Of a DNA stretch of 64,000 nt, positions 51,896-62,625 are shown piece after piece. This DNA is from an uncultured Pelagibacteraceae bacterium (lineage in GTDB: Bacteria; Pseudomonadota; Alphaproteobacteria; Pelagibacterales; Pelagibacteraceae), in assembly GCA_902582165.1 (NCBI GenBank), contig CACHQZ010000001.1, positions 186,001 to 250,000 of the forward strand, in the 5' to 3' direction. Within the stretch, counting starts at the first letter, position 1. Each line of letters starts with the position of its first letter. A model generated the notes under the pieces. That model did no database searches, had not been told where the DNA came from, and was given only the letters and a program-made list of their open reading frames with translations. A program made the position numbers and the translations under genes.

Positions 51896-52192
51896 TTATT
51901 TTTTACTTTTTGAAATTCCCATTATGTCTGACTCTTTCATAATGCTGTATTCTTTACCGTCAATTTTGACTTCTGTTCCAGACCATTTTCCAAATAATAC
52001 GATATCACCAATTTTTACATCCATTGGTGTAATTTTTCCATCCTCATTTTTGGCTCCTGGCCCAACAGCTACAACTTCTCCTTCTTGCGGTTTTTCCTTA
52101 GCAGTATCTGGTATGATAATTCCGCCAGCAGTTTTTTCCTCACTGTCCAGCACTTTAATAAGCACACGATCGTGCAGAGGTCTAAATTTCAT
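51896..52192 (-). CDS. groS: co-chaperonin GroES
   Basis: [13 protein letters not shown]. Confidence 0.97.
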   Translation of the reverse strand: MKFRPLHDRVLIKVLDSEEKTAGGIIIPDTAKEKPQEGEVVAVGPGAKNEDGKITPMDVKIGDIVLFGKWSGTEVKIDGKEYSIMKESDIMGISKSKK

Positions 52193-52323
52193 ATGTATTT
52201 TCTCCTATAAATTTTTAACTAGTGTTGATATGGTATGTTTTAACTATATTTCAAGAGGCAAAATCATTAAAAAAACCAATATAAACAACATTTATGAGTA
52301 TTTAAAAGGAGAGAATTAGTACA

Positions 52324-53130
52324 TTGAAAGAACTAAACCATTTAGCAGATATATTCGAAAAATATGATACTTTTATAATAGATTTATGGGGAGTAATGCA
52401 TAACGGAGTTACTCTTAATCCCAACGCTATAAAAGCAGTAGACCAATTGAAAAAACATGCAAAAAAAATAGTATTTCTATCTAATGCACCTAGGCCTAGT
52501 TCGAATGTAATTAATTTTCTTTTAAAAATGAAAATGGATAAAAGATATCTTGAAAATGTAATGACTTCAGGCGAGGCAGCAATGCATGCCATAAACCAAA
52601 AAAAATTTGGAAAGACATTTTATCATTTAGGACCAGCTAGAGATGCATCAATATTTGAAAAAGTTAAAGATAATAAAACTGATCTTCAGAGTTGTGATTT
52701 TATTTTATGCACAGGATTATTCGAGAAATACGAAAATGACTTGAACTATTACAAAAAAATTTTATTGAAGCATGTTTCAAAAAAATTAATTTGTACCAAC
52801 CCAGATTTAATAGTTCACAGAGGTAGCATTGAAGAACTATGCGCAGGCTCAGTAGCAAAAGTTTTTGAAGACCTCGGAGGTAAAGTGATTTATTTTGGGA
52901 AACCACATAAAGAAATTTACAATATGTGTTTTGAGTCGAACGAAAAAGTTTTAGCCATCGGTGACAATTTAAAAACAGATATAAAAGGAGCCAATAATTT
53001 AAAAATAGATTCTATTTTTATAACCGAAGGTGTCCACCGTAAAGAGTTCAACAATTTCTCTGAGCTTAACAATCTTATGGGAAAATATAATGTAAAAGCA
53101 AATTTTTTTCAAACAGAATTAAAATGGTAA
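52324..53130 (+). CDS. HAD-family class IIA hydrolase
   Basis: FIIDLWGVMHNGV, VIYFGKPHKEIYNM, AIGDNLKTDIKGA; TTG start with upstream GGAG. Confidence 0.85.
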   Translation: MKELNHLADIFEKYDTFIIDLWGVMHNGVTLNPNAIKAVDQLKKHAKKIVFLSNAPRPSSNVINFLLKMKMDKRYLENVMTSGEAAMHAINQKKFGKTFYHLGPARDASIFEKVKDNKTDLQSCDFILCTGLFEKYENDLNYYKKILLKHVSKKLICTNPDLIVHRGSIEELCAGSVAKVFEDLGGKVIYFGKPHKEIYNMCFESNEKVLAIGDNLKTDIKGANNLKIDSIFITEGVHRKEFNNFSELNNLMGKYNVKANFFQTELKW

Positions 53131-53131
53131 A

Positions 53132-54040
53132 ATGAAAATTTATAAGAGTCCAAATCTTGATCAAAAACACCGTAACGGCGTGATAGCAATAGGTAATTTT
53201 GATGGATTACATTTAGGTCATCAAAAAGTTATAAGTGAAGCAAAACGAAAAGCTAAAAAAAATAATATACCTTTTGGAGTTATAACTTTTGAGCCAGTGC
53301 CTGTAATGTTTTTTAACAAAAAAATAAAAAACCACAGAATAAATTCTTTACAACAAAAAAAGAAACAGCTTAGAAAATTTAAGTTAGATTTTTTAATAAT
53401 AATAAAATTTAACTTAAATTTTTCATCACAATCAGCAGAAGAGTTTATTAAAAAAATTATTTTTAAAAAAACAAAATGTAAATTTCTATATGTCAGTAAA
53501 AACTTTAAATTTGGTTTTAAACGACAAGGAAATATCAAGACTTTAAAAAAATTTGAAAAAAAGTATAATTTTAAGAATATTATAACTAAACCTTTTAAAA
53601 AAAATAATAAAACAATTTCTTCAACATTTATAAGAAAAAAAATAAGATTAGGAAAAATAGTTGAGATAAATAAATTATTAAATCGTAATTGGACTATTGT
53701 TGGAAAAGTAATTAAAGGGAAGAGAAGAGGACATAAAATTGGTTTTCCAACATGTAATTTGAAATTAAATGATTACGTTGTTCCTAAACTTGGGGTTTAT
53801 GCTGTGAAAGTTGAAGGTAATAATTTTAATAAAAGTGGCATAGCTAACGTAGGCTATAGACCAACTTTTAATGGGCAAAATTTATTGTTAGAAACAAATA
53901 TATTTGGAATTAACAAAAATTTATATAATAAAGAGATAAGTGTAAGTTTTAAAAAATTTATAAGACCAGAAAAAAAATTTAGAAATTTGAAATATTTGAA
54001 AAAACAAATACAACTTGATATGAAACAGGCAAAAAAATAA
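53132..54040 (+). CDS. ribF: bifunctional riboflavin kinase/FAD synthetase
   Basis: AIGNFDGLHLGHQKVI, GKRRGHKIGFPTCNL. Confidence 0.94.
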   Translation: MKIYKSPNLDQKHRNGVIAIGNFDGLHLGHQKVISEAKRKAKKNNIPFGVITFEPVPVMFFNKKIKNHRINSLQQKKKQLRKFKLDFLIIIKFNLNFSSQSAEEFIKKIIFKKTKCKFLYVSKNFKFGFKRQGNIKTLKKFEKKYNFKNIITKPFKKNNKTISSTFIRKKIRLGKIVEINKLLNRNWTIVGKVIKGKRRGHKIGFPTCNLKLNDYVVPKLGVYAVKVEGNNFNKSGIANVGYRPTFNGQNLLLETNIFGINKNLYNKEISVSFKKFIRPEKKFRNLKYLKKQIQLDMKQAKK

Positions 54041-56769
54041 TGTCCAAAGATACTTTGCAACTTCCTAAAACGGCTTTCTCAATGAAAGCAAGTTTGCCAC
54101 TTAAAGAACCTGAAATTTTAAAGAAATGGGAAAAAAGTAAGATTTTTGATAAGCTTAGAAAACAGTCTAAAGGAAAAGAAAAGTTCGTACTTCATGATGG
54201 TCCGCCTTATGCAAACGGTCATATACATATGGGTACTGCGCTAAATAAAATACTAAAAGATATGATAACCCGTTTTCATCAGATGAACGGCAGAGACTCT
54301 GTTTATGTACCAGGTTGGGACTGCCACGGGCTCCCAATAGAATGGAAAATTGAAGAACAATACAAAAAAAAGAAAAAGAATAAAGACGAAGTGCCTATTA
54401 AAGATTTCAGACAGGAATGTAGAGAGTTTGCAAAAAGCTGGATTGATATTCATATTAATGAGTTTAAGAGACTAGGAGTAGTAGGGGATTTTGAAAATTA
54501 TTATTCTACAATGAGTTACGAGGCTGAAGCTCAAATCGTAAGAGAGTTGGGTAAATTTCTTCTAGATGGAAGTTTATATCAAGGATTTAAACCAGTTCTT
54601 TGGTCTACTGTTGAAAAAACCGCTTTAGCTGATGCAGAAGTAGAATATTTAGATCATACTTCAAATACAATTTACGTTGCATTTAAAGTAAAGGAGACTG
54701 ACAAAGATTTTCTAAAAGACTCTAGCATAATAATTTGGACTACTACACCCTGGACTATACCTGCAAATAAAGCATTAGCTTTTAATAGTAATATTGAATA
54801 CGCGGTTTTAGAAATTGAAAACCTTGAGCACTTTAAAGACAAGAGAATTGTAGTTGCAAAAAATTTAATTAAGTCGATTACTAAAGAGTGTGAAATTAAA
54901 AACTACAAAGAACTGAAGACTTTTAAGGGTTCTGAATTTAAAGGTACAGTATGCAGTCATCCATTTGTCAAAATGGATTTTGACTATAATGTTCCGATGT
55001 TAGATGCTCAGTTTGTTAATTTGGAGCAGGGAACGGGGATTGTTCATTGCGCTCCAAGTCACGGTCCAGATGACTTTAATTTATGTTTAAAAAATAACAT
55101 TCCATCACTTTACACAGTTGATAACGCGGGTCTTTATACTAAAGAAGTCCCATATTTTACAAATACACATGTATTTAAGGCAGATTCAATCGTTATAGAA
55201 AAACTAAAAGAGCAAAACAAATTACTTAAAAACGATAAACTTAATCATAGCTATCCTCATTCATGGAGATCGAAGGCTCCATTAATTTACAGAGCAACGC
55301 CTCAATGGTTTATTTCTATGCAAAAAAATAAATTAAGAGATAAAGCAGTCAAAGCAATAAGCGAGACTGTTTTTTACCCAAATAAAGGTAAGGAAAGGCT
55401 TTTATCAATGATTGAAGGAAGACCAGATTGGTGTGTTTCAAGACAAAGAGTTTGGGGTGTACCTTTGCCTATATTCATTAATAAAAAGACAAAAGAGCCA
55501 TTAAGAGATCAAAAAATTATAGATAGGATTGCTTCTATTTATGAAAAGCAAGGCTCTGATTGTTGGTTTACAGATGACGCAAAAGTTTTTTTAGGTAATG
55601 ATTATGATGCAAAAGATTATGAAAAACTAAATGATATAGTTGAAGTTTGGTTTGATAGTGGATCAACACACAGTTTTGTTTTAGAGAAAAGAAAAGATTT
55701 AAAATGGCCTGCGGATATGTATTTAGAGGGATCTGATCAGCATAGAGGCTGGTTTCACTCATCTTTGTTAGAATCATGTGGAACTCGAGGCAAAGCTCCG
55801 TTTAAAAGTATTCTTTCACATGGTTTCGTTGTAGATGGCAAAGGTATGAAAATGTCTAAATCCATGGGTAACGTTGTTTCCCCCGAAGATATATTGAAGA
55901 ATTACGGTGCAGACATACTTAGAGTTTGGGCTTCAGCGTCTGATTATGCTGAAGATTTAAGAATAGACAAAAATATTTTAGTCCAACATGCTGAGTCATA
56001 TAGAAAAATTAGAAATACTTTTAGATTTATGCTTGGTAACTTAAAAGATAATTTTGAAAAACAAAACTTCGAAAAAATCAAATTAAATGAATTCGATGAG
56101 TTGGAGCAATTTATTTTACATAAGTTATTTTTAATAAATAAATCTTTTAATGAAAATTTGAAAAATTATAATTTTCATAAACTATATAAAGAACTTTTAA
56201 ATTTTTGCACACTTGATCTTTCTTCTTTTTATTTCGATATTAGAAAAGATGTTCTTTACTGCGATAGTATAAATTCAAAAAAAAGAAAAAATTGTGTTAC
56301 AGTTCTAAATATAATTTTAGAAAGTTTATTAAAGTGGTTTGCTCCAATTTTGGTTTTTACTACTGAGGAAATCTATAGCTTAATAAATAAAAATAATGAT
56401 GAAAGTATTCATGAAAATCATTTTGTAAAAATTCCAGCAAGTTGGGGAAATGATAAGTTAAATGAAAAATGGTTAAAATTATTTAAAATTAAACAAGATG
56501 CTAATATTGCGATAGAGGAAAAAAGAGCCAATAAAGAAATCGGATCAAGCTTGGAAGCTGAAATAAAACTAAAATTAAATAAGGATCAATATGAACTTCT
56601 AAACAAATTAGATTTACCAGATTATTTTATTGTTTCCAAAGCTGTAAAGGAATTATCAAATAACGATGAAATCAAGATTGAAGTGAAAAAAGCTCAAGGA
56701 GTAAAATGCCAAAGATGTTGGAAAATTTTAGAAAAAAAATGCCAAAGAGAAAGCTGTCCAATAATTTAG
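54040..56769 (+). CDS. ileS: isoleucyl-tRNA synthetase
   Basis: DGPPYANGHIHMGTALNKILKD, KMSKSMGNVVSP, C-terminal Cys zinc motif. Confidence 0.97.
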   Translation: MSKDTLQLPKTAFSMKASLPLKEPEILKKWEKSKIFDKLRKQSKGKEKFVLHDGPPYANGHIHMGTALNKILKDMITRFHQMNGRDSVYVPGWDCHGLPIEWKIEEQYKKKKKNKDEVPIKDFRQECREFAKSWIDIHINEFKRLGVVGDFENYYSTMSYEAEAQIVRELGKFLLDGSLYQGFKPVLWSTVEKTALADAEVEYLDHTSNTIYVAFKVKETDKDFLKDSSIIIWTTTPWTIPANKALAFNSNIEYAVLEIENLEHFKDKRIVVAKNLIKSITKECEIKNYKELKTFKGSEFKGTVCSHPFVKMDFDYNVPMLDAQFVNLEQGTGIVHCAPSHGPDDFNLCLKNNIPSLYTVDNAGLYTKEVPYFTNTHVFKADSIVIEKLKEQNKLLKNDKLNHSYPHSWRSKAPLIYRATPQWFISMQKNKLRDKAVKAISETVFYPNKGKERLLSMIEGRPDWCVSRQRVWGVPLPIFINKKTKEPLRDQKIIDRIASIYEKQGSDCWFTDDAKVFLGNDYDAKDYEKLNDIVEVWFDSGSTHSFVLEKRKDLKWPADMYLEGSDQHRGWFHSSLLESCGTRGKAPFKSILSHGFVVDGKGMKMSKSMGNVVSPEDILKNYGADILRVWASASDYAEDLRIDKNILVQHAESYRKIRNTFRFMLGNLKDNFEKQNFEKIKLNEFDELEQFILHKLFLINKSFNENLKNYNFHKLYKELLNFCTLDLSSFYFDIRKDVLYCDSINSKKRKNCVTVLNIILESLLKWFAPILVFTTEEIYSLINKNNDESIHENHFVKIPASWGNDKLNEKWLKLFKIKQDANIAIEEKRANKEIGSSLEAEIKLKLNKDQYELLNKLDLPDYFIVSKAVKELSNNDEIKIEVKKAQGVKCQRCWKILEKKCQRESCPII

Positions 56770-56781
56770 AAAGTCAATATT

Positions 56782-57282
56782 TTGATCGAGCTTGAAAAAT
56801 TGAAAAACACAATAATTACAAAAAACAATTTCTATTGTTTGTGTGTTGTCTCAATAATATTTTTTTTAGATAGATATACAAAAAAATTCGTATTAAAAAA
56901 TTTCACTGAAAATACATATTTCTTAAATGATTATATCAATTTAGATTTAGTTTGGAACACAGGCATTGGTTTTGGTTTATTAAGTTTCAATTCTTCTTTT
57001 TTTTATAATATTATTACTTTATTAATTAGCTTAGTAATTTTATTTCTATTTTACATGGCTTATAAGTCAGATAAATATGATAAAACAATATTTTCAATTA
57101 TTATAGGAGGCGCTTTGGGAAATTTTTATGATAGAGTTTTTTTTAATGCAGTTCCTGACTTTATAGACTTACATTTCAATAATTTTCATTGGTTTACATT
57201 TAACTTTGCAGATATATTTATAACAATAGGGATTTTACTCTTTTTAGTAAAAGAGATATTTATAAAAAATGATAAAATTTAA
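56782..57282 (+). CDS. lspA: lipoprotein signal peptidase
   Basis: WNTGIGFGLL, GGALGNFYDRV, FNFADIFITIG; TTG start uncertain. Confidence 0.92.
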   Translation: MIELEKLKNTIITKNNFYCLCVVSIIFFLDRYTKKFVLKNFTENTYFLNDYINLDLVWNTGIGFGLLSFNSSFFYNIITLLISLVILFLFYMAYKSDKYDKTIFSIIIGGALGNFYDRVFFNAVPDFIDLHFNNFHWFTFNFADIFITIGILLFLVKEIFIKNDKI

Positions 57283-57583
57283 AATAATTTTTATTAGTCT
57301 TTTATTTTCATTAATTGCTTCATGCAATACATTTTCAGATGCAGCCAAGGTATTGAGAAACGAGAAAACAAATACTAGAGATGAATTTTTAGTAAATAAA
57401 AGAGAGCCTTTGATTTTACCTCCAGACTACAACGAAATACCTAAACCTGGTTCTAAAATAAATTCTAAAAATGATAATTCTAGCAAAATAGAAGACATAT
57501 TAAAAATTGAAAAAGATAAAAGTCCTCAAACTGGAAGCACAAAATCAGTAGAGGACTCGATTTTAGATAAGATAAGCAAGTGA
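57269..57583 (+). CDS. DUF3035-like lipoprotein
   Basis: lipobox LIASC; REPLILPPDY. Confidence 0.7.
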   Translation: MIKFKIIFISLLFSLIASCNTFSDAAKVLRNEKTNTRDEFLVNKREPLILPPDYNEIPKPGSKINSKNDNSSKIEDILKIEKDKSPQTGSTKSVEDSILDKISK

Positions 57584-58794
57584 AAAAAAAAATAATTTAT
57601 TATAAAAATTATATTAATAAAGATGTATTAAGTAAAAAAGTTCACAATAATTTTAATAGAGATTTTGATCGTTTCTACAAAAATATTACTCAAAATTTAA
57701 ATAAAATTAAAAATACATTTCATGTGTTTAGTAAAGATTTTAAACTCGATTATACAGAAAAAAAACTTAAAAAATTTAAAAGATTTAAAACTATAGGAGT
57801 AATTGGAATGGGAGGCTCTATATTGGGGGCAAAAGCAATTTATCAATTTTTAAGCAATAAGATTAAAACTAAAGCCTTTTTTATAGACAATTTAGATGAT
57901 GCAAGTCTAAATCAAATAAAACAAAAAAATTTAAAAAAAATACTTTTTATAATAATTTCCAAGTCTGGAAATACTATAGAAACAATTAGTAACTTATTTG
58001 CATTAGGTATTTTAAAAAAAAATTCAAAAAATATAATTATAATTTCTGAAAAAAAAAAAAGTATCTTAGCACAACTAGCTCAAAAATATGGAATACTTCA
58101 TATTAATCATAAAAATTATCTAGGCGGAAGATATTCAGTATTATCAGAAGTTGGGATTATACCGTCATATTTTTTTGAGATTAATATAAAGCAACTTAGA
58201 GAAAATTTGCAAGTTCACCTAAAATCAAACAACAAATACTTTTTAAAAGAAAGCACATTAATTCTTGCTAACTTATTAGCTCAAAAAAAGTATAAAAATT
58301 TAGTCATGCTAAATTATGTTCCTGAATTAGAAAATTTTCTTTTTTGGTATCAACAACTAGTTGCAGAAAGTCTTGGTAAAAAAAATAAAGGTTTCTTACC
58401 AATTGTATCAAACACTCCTAAGGATCACCATAGTTTGTTGCAATTATACCTAGATGGTCCAAAAGATAAAATATTTTATATCTTTAGCTCAAAAGAAAAA
58501 TCAAAAAATAAAATATATACAAAAAAAATTATCCAAAACATAGATTTTTTACACGGTAAAGATTTAAATTTAATCAAATCAGCACAGAAAAATGCAGTTA
58601 TCAAAACTCTAAAAGAAAATAATATTCCATTTAGGGAATTTGTGATGAATTTTCGTAACGAAAAAGTATTAGGAGAATTATTTGCATATTTTATGTTGGA
58701 GACTGCGATAGCAGGTAAAATTGTAAAAATTAATCCTTTTGACCAACCTTCTGTTGAGCAAATAAAAAATTATACTAAAAAAATTCTAATCTAA
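57580..58794 (+). CDS. pgi: glucose-6-phosphate isomerase
   Basis: GMGGSILGAKAI, SKSGNTIET, GGRYSVLSEVG. Confidence 0.88.
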   Translation: MKKKIIYYKNYINKDVLSKKVHNNFNRDFDRFYKNITQNLNKIKNTFHVFSKDFKLDYTEKKLKKFKRFKTIGVIGMGGSILGAKAIYQFLSNKIKTKAFFIDNLDDASLNQIKQKNLKKILFIIISKSGNTIETISNLFALGILKKNSKNIIIISEKKKSILAQLAQKYGILHINHKNYLGGRYSVLSEVGIIPSYFFEINIKQLRENLQVHLKSNNKYFLKESTLILANLLAQKKYKNLVMLNYVPELENFLFWYQQLVAESLGKKNKGFLPIVSNTPKDHHSLLQLYLDGPKDKIFYIFSSKEKSKNKIYTKKIIQNIDFLHGKDLNLIKSAQKNAVIKTLKENNIPFREFVMNFRNEKVLGELFAYFMLETAIAGKIVKINPFDQPSVEQIKNYTKKILI

Positions 58795-59348
58795 AATTTA
58801 CCAAAAATTATTTTTGACCTACCATAAATTTTTTCAAAGACAGTTTTAAAAACTTCATCAAATTTTTCTATATCTTTCCTTTCTCTATGAATAATTATTA
58901 AAACTTCTTTTTTTGATAAACGATTTTTCTTTAATTGTAATAAAATTTTTAGAAAGTTTTTATCTTTAAATGGCGGGTCAAAGAAATAAATATCATATTT
59001 TTTTAAATCTTTTAAATGTAAAAGCTCATCAACATTTTTTTTCAAAATTTTTGCTTTATTATTAATTTTAAGTTTGAGTAAATTATTTTTTAAGATTTCG
59101 GTCGCTTTTTCATCTTTCTCTACAAAAGTTACCATTTTAGCACCACGTGAAATTGCTTCCAAACCGAATGAGCCAACTCCTGAATATAAGTCAAGTATAT
59201 TTGCATTTATTAGATTAGTTTCAACTAATTTTGAGTGTATCAAGATATTAAATATATTTTCTCTTACCGAGTCCTTAAGTGGTCTCGTATTTTGATTTTT
59301 TAAAAAAGATATTTGTTGTCCTTTTAGTTTTCCACTTATTATTCTCAT
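58791..59348 (-). CDS. rsmD: 16S rRNA (guanine966-N2)-methyltransferase
   Basis: MRIISGKLKGQ, TRPLKDSVRENIFNIL, FFDPPF. Confidence 0.93.
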   Translation of the reverse strand: MRIISGKLKGQQISFLKNQNTRPLKDSVRENIFNILIHSKLVETNLINANILDLYSGVGSFGLEAISRGAKMVTFVEKDEKATEILKNNLLKLKINNKAKILKKNVDELLHLKDLKKYDIYFFDPPFKDKNFLKILLQLKKNRLSKKEVLIIIHRERKDIEKFDEVFKTVFEKIYGRSKIIFGKF

Positions 59349-60616
59349 TACTTATTTTTAATTACTCTCCAACCAATATCTTTTCTAAAAAAACCCTTAT
59401 TCCAACTAATCTTTTTAAGAATATTTATTATAGTTTTTTTAATTTTTAAAAAACTATTCCCTAGAGAAGTAACATTTAAAACTCTTCCTCCGTTAGATAA
59501 TACAATATTATTTTTTAGTTTAGTCCCCGAGTGGAAAATAAAACTATTTTTTTTTAGATTTATATTTTCAATATTCTTTATCTCAAAATTTTTCTTATAA
59601 TTACCGGGATATCCTTTTGAACAAAGGACAATTGTCATGCATTTTAAATTTTTCCATTTAATATTGATTTTATTTAATCTTTTACTTAGTGCGTATGAAA
59701 AAATTTTTAAGATATCAGTATTTAACCTAGGCAGAATCACCTGGCATTCTGGATCTCCCATTCTCACATTATACTCAATTAAATAAGGTTCTTTTTTTTT
59801 TATCATTAATCCTACATATAAAAAACCTGTGTAGGGTTTTCCTAATTTTTTTAATGCATTCAGTGTTGGTTTAACTATCTTATTAATGATTTTTTTTTCT
59901 AATTCTTTATCAATAATAGGTGCCGGTGAGTAAGCCCCCATCCCCCCAGTGTTAGGTCCAGTGTCATTTTCACCAACTCTTTTATGATCTTGTGCTGTTC
60001 CAAAATTTACAAAATTATTTTCGTCTACAAGTAAAAAATAACTAGCTTCCTCTCCCTCAATAAACTCCTCTAATACTAATTTCTTCGAGCTTTTAAATTT
60101 TCCCCTAAAAATTTCAGCAGCTAACTTAATAACTTTTTCTTTAGTTCTACAAATAAACACTCCTTTTCCTGCAGCTAAGCCATCTGCCTTAACTACAATT
60201 GGAAAAGAATTTGAATTTAAAAAACTCCTGACTTGGGCAATAGATTTACAAATTTTGAAATTTGCTGTTGGTATATTATTTTTTTTACAAAGCTCTTTCA
60301 TAAAAGCCTTTGAACCCTCTAATTTTGCTGCATATTTACATGGCCCAAAAACCTTAATTTTTTTTTTCTTAAAATAGTCAACCATTCCTTCAACTAAAGG
60401 TTCCTCAGGGCCAACAACTACAAGATCTACTTTATGAGACTTAAAAATTTTAAGTAATTTTTTAAAATTCAAAATATCTGCTTCGATATTCTTAGCTAAT
60501 TTTAAGGTACCAGCATTTCCAGGAATGCAAATAATTTGTTTTGTGAGTATCGACTCTCTTATTTTTTTACACAGCGCATGCTCTCTTCCACCGCTTCCAA
60601 TAATTGCTATATTCAT
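59348..60616 (-). CDS. purD: phosphoribosylamine-glycine ligase
   Basis: GSGGREHAL, KADGLAAGKGV, YNVRMGDPECQVILPRL. Confidence 0.96.
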   Translation of the reverse strand: MNIAIIGSGGREHALCKKIRESILTKQIICIPGNAGTLKLAKNIEADILNFKKLLKIFKSHKVDLVVVGPEEPLVEGMVDYFKKKKIKVFGPCKYAAKLEGSKAFMKELCKKNNIPTANFKICKSIAQVRSFLNSNSFPIVVKADGLAAGKGVFICRTKEKVIKLAAEIFRGKFKSSKKLVLEEFIEGEEASYFLLVDENNFVNFGTAQDHKRVGENDTGPNTGGMGAYSPAPIIDKELEKKIINKIVKPTLNALKKLGKPYTGFLYVGLMIKKKEPYLIEYNVRMGDPECQVILPRLNTDILKIFSYALSKRLNKINIKWKNLKCMTIVLCSKGYPGNYKKNFEIKNIENINLKKNSFIFHSGTKLKNNIVLSNGGRVLNVTSLGNSFLKIKKTIINILKKISWNKGFFRKDIGWRVIKNK

Positions 60617-60646
60617 TTTTAATGGTATCTATTATATAGTTTATAA

Positions 60647-60841
60647 ATGCTGAAAAAAAAAGCTAAACTTCTTTATAAAAACAATTCCTTTGACATTTTA
60701 GAAGAGGGCGATCATGTTACTTGTGCTGTTTCTGGAAAAGAAATTCCACTCAAAAATTTAAACTACTGGAATGTTAATTTACAAGAGGCCTATTTTTCTC
60801 CATTTGAGGTAAAAAAAAAATTTAAAAATAATAAAAATTGA
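60647..60841 (+). CDS. DUF2093-like small protein
   Basis: GDHVTCAVSGKEIPLKNLNYWNVNLQEAY. Confidence 0.8.
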   Translation: MLKKKAKLLYKNNSFDILEEGDHVTCAVSGKEIPLKNLNYWNVNLQEAYFSPFEVKKKFKNNKN

Positions 60842-60844
60842 AAT

Positions 60845-61702
60845 TTATTTCCATCTGTTGTGTGTCCATATCCATTGTTCAGGGTTATCAACAATCATTT
60901 CTTCCAATTCTTGATTTAATTTTTTAGTTAAATCATATTTATTTTTAAAATTAGCATTTTTAATTGGATTTTTGAATTCTATTTTAAATGTATTGTCTTT
61001 AAGTCTCTTAATAAAAACGGGAATAATATTTAAATTATATTTTATAGCCAACTGAGCAGGTAAAGTAGTCGTTAGTGCTGCCTTATTAAATAGTTCAATT
61101 TTTTCTCCTTCACTGACTCTTTGGTCAATCATCAAAGCAATATTAAATCCACGTTTTATATAATTCATGGTTTCTCTAACTCCACTTAATCCTTTTTTGA
61201 TTTGATTTTTGCAAATGAACTTTTTTCTTAAAAATACCATGAAAGGGTTAAGAAAAATATTATTTAAAGGTCTATATATCGTAGCTAATTTGAAATTTTT
61301 TTTTGTTATTTCTATAGACATAATTTCAAAATTAGCAAAATGCCCAGAAACAAAGATGACAGGTTTTCCATTTTTTTTGATTTCGTCGATTAATTTTCCT
61401 CCTGAAATCTGTACAAATTTATTATCTTTTCTAAATTTATTGAGGAACATATATTCAATAAAAGTCATACCGTAGTTAGACCACATTTTTTGAATAATTT
61501 CTCCCTTTTCTATATGTGAAAATTTTTGATTATAGTAATCAATATTTTTTTCTACAAATTTATCTGGTCTAACGATAGGTCCAATTTTTTTAAAAATAAA
61601 AGAAAAAATTTTTCTAGCTAAAGTTAAACCAAGCATTTTTCCAAATAATAAAAGAATATAAATTATCAAAGCTTCACAGAAGTATTTAAAAAATTTAATC
61701 AT
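60845..61702 (-). CDS. lipid A biosynthesis lauroyl-type acyltransferase
   Basis: LPLAT fold, VSGHFANFEIM, EQWIWTHNRWK. Confidence 0.9.
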   Translation of the reverse strand: MIKFFKYFCEALIIYILLLFGKMLGLTLARKIFSFIFKKIGPIVRPDKFVEKNIDYYNQKFSHIEKGEIIQKMWSNYGMTFIEYMFLNKFRKDNKFVQISGGKLIDEIKKNGKPVIFVSGHFANFEIMSIEITKKNFKLATIYRPLNNIFLNPFMVFLRKKFICKNQIKKGLSGVRETMNYIKRGFNIALMIDQRVSEGEKIELFNKAALTTTLPAQLAIKYNLNIIPVFIKRLKDNTFKIEFKNPIKNANFKNKYDLTKKLNQELEEMIVDNPEQWIWTHNRWK

Positions 61703-62625
61703 AAGATTTTTTTAATTTCATTAATTAATTTTTTTTCGTCAAAAATTTTAAGTTCAATACTACAAAATTGAATTTCTTTTAATTTGAATTTTTTAATTCT
61801 TAAATAATCTTTTTCAGTTGTTAAAATCTTTAAATTATTGATTTTCGCAAAATTAACAATTCTTAAAAGCTCCTGTTTTTGAAATTGATAGTGATCAGGA
61901 AAAAATAATTTCTTTTCTATTATTATGCCAGAATTTTTAAGCATATTAAAAAAGTTTTCAGGATTTCCAATACCAGCAAATGCTAAAACCTTTGAATTTT
62001 TTAATCTTGCAATATTTCGGGGAATATATTTTGAATAAAATATTCTAGCTAGTTTATTTATTTCTCTAATTTTCTTTTCAAAAATTTTATTCTTCCTGCC
62101 ATTTATTAAAATTAATTGAGCTTTATTTATTGCTTTTATACTTTCTCTTAAAGGTCCACTTGGGAAAATATAACCATTTCCCAATAATTGATTGCTATTA
62201 AAACAAATTATATTTAAATCTTTTTCGATTGAAGCATCTTGAAAACCATCATCCATTATTGCTACGCTAAACTTTTTCTCAGCTAACTTTAAGGCTGTAA
62301 ATCTTCTTTCTGCTATTATTTGATTGATTTTATTTTTTTTAATTAACATTTTTTCATCAGATTGGTTGTGATAAAATTTTCTGATAATAACCGGCTTTTT
62401 ACCTAAACTCCCCAATTTTTTTGCAATATGAATTGCAAGAGGAGTTTTTCCCGTGCCTCCTATAAATATATTTCCGATACAGATAACTGGAATTTTAAAC
62501 TCATTTTTTTTTGTGAAATTTTTTTTTAATAATGACAAAAAGATATAAATAAAAGTGATAGGTAATAGTAAAAAACTATATATATTAATTTTTTTTTGCC
62601 AAAACCTGGGTTTAATTATTTTCAT
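61699..62625 (-). CDS. lpxK: tetraacyldisaccharide 4'-kinase
   Basis: GNIFIGGTGKTPLAIHI, IMDDGFQD. Confidence 0.94.
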   Translation of the reverse strand: MKIIKPRFWQKKINIYSFLLLPITFIYIFLSLLKKNFTKKNEFKIPVICIGNIFIGGTGKTPLAIHIAKKLGSLGKKPVIIRKFYHNQSDEKMLIKKNKINQIIAERRFTALKLAEKKFSVAIMDDGFQDASIEKDLNIICFNSNQLLGNGYIFPSGPLRESIKAINKAQLILINGRKNKIFEKKIREINKLARIFYSKYIPRNIARLKNSKVLAFAGIGNPENFFNMLKNSGIIIEKKLFFPDHYQFQKQELLRIVNFAKINNLKILTTEKDYLRIKKFKLKEIQFCSIELKIFDEKKLINEIKKIL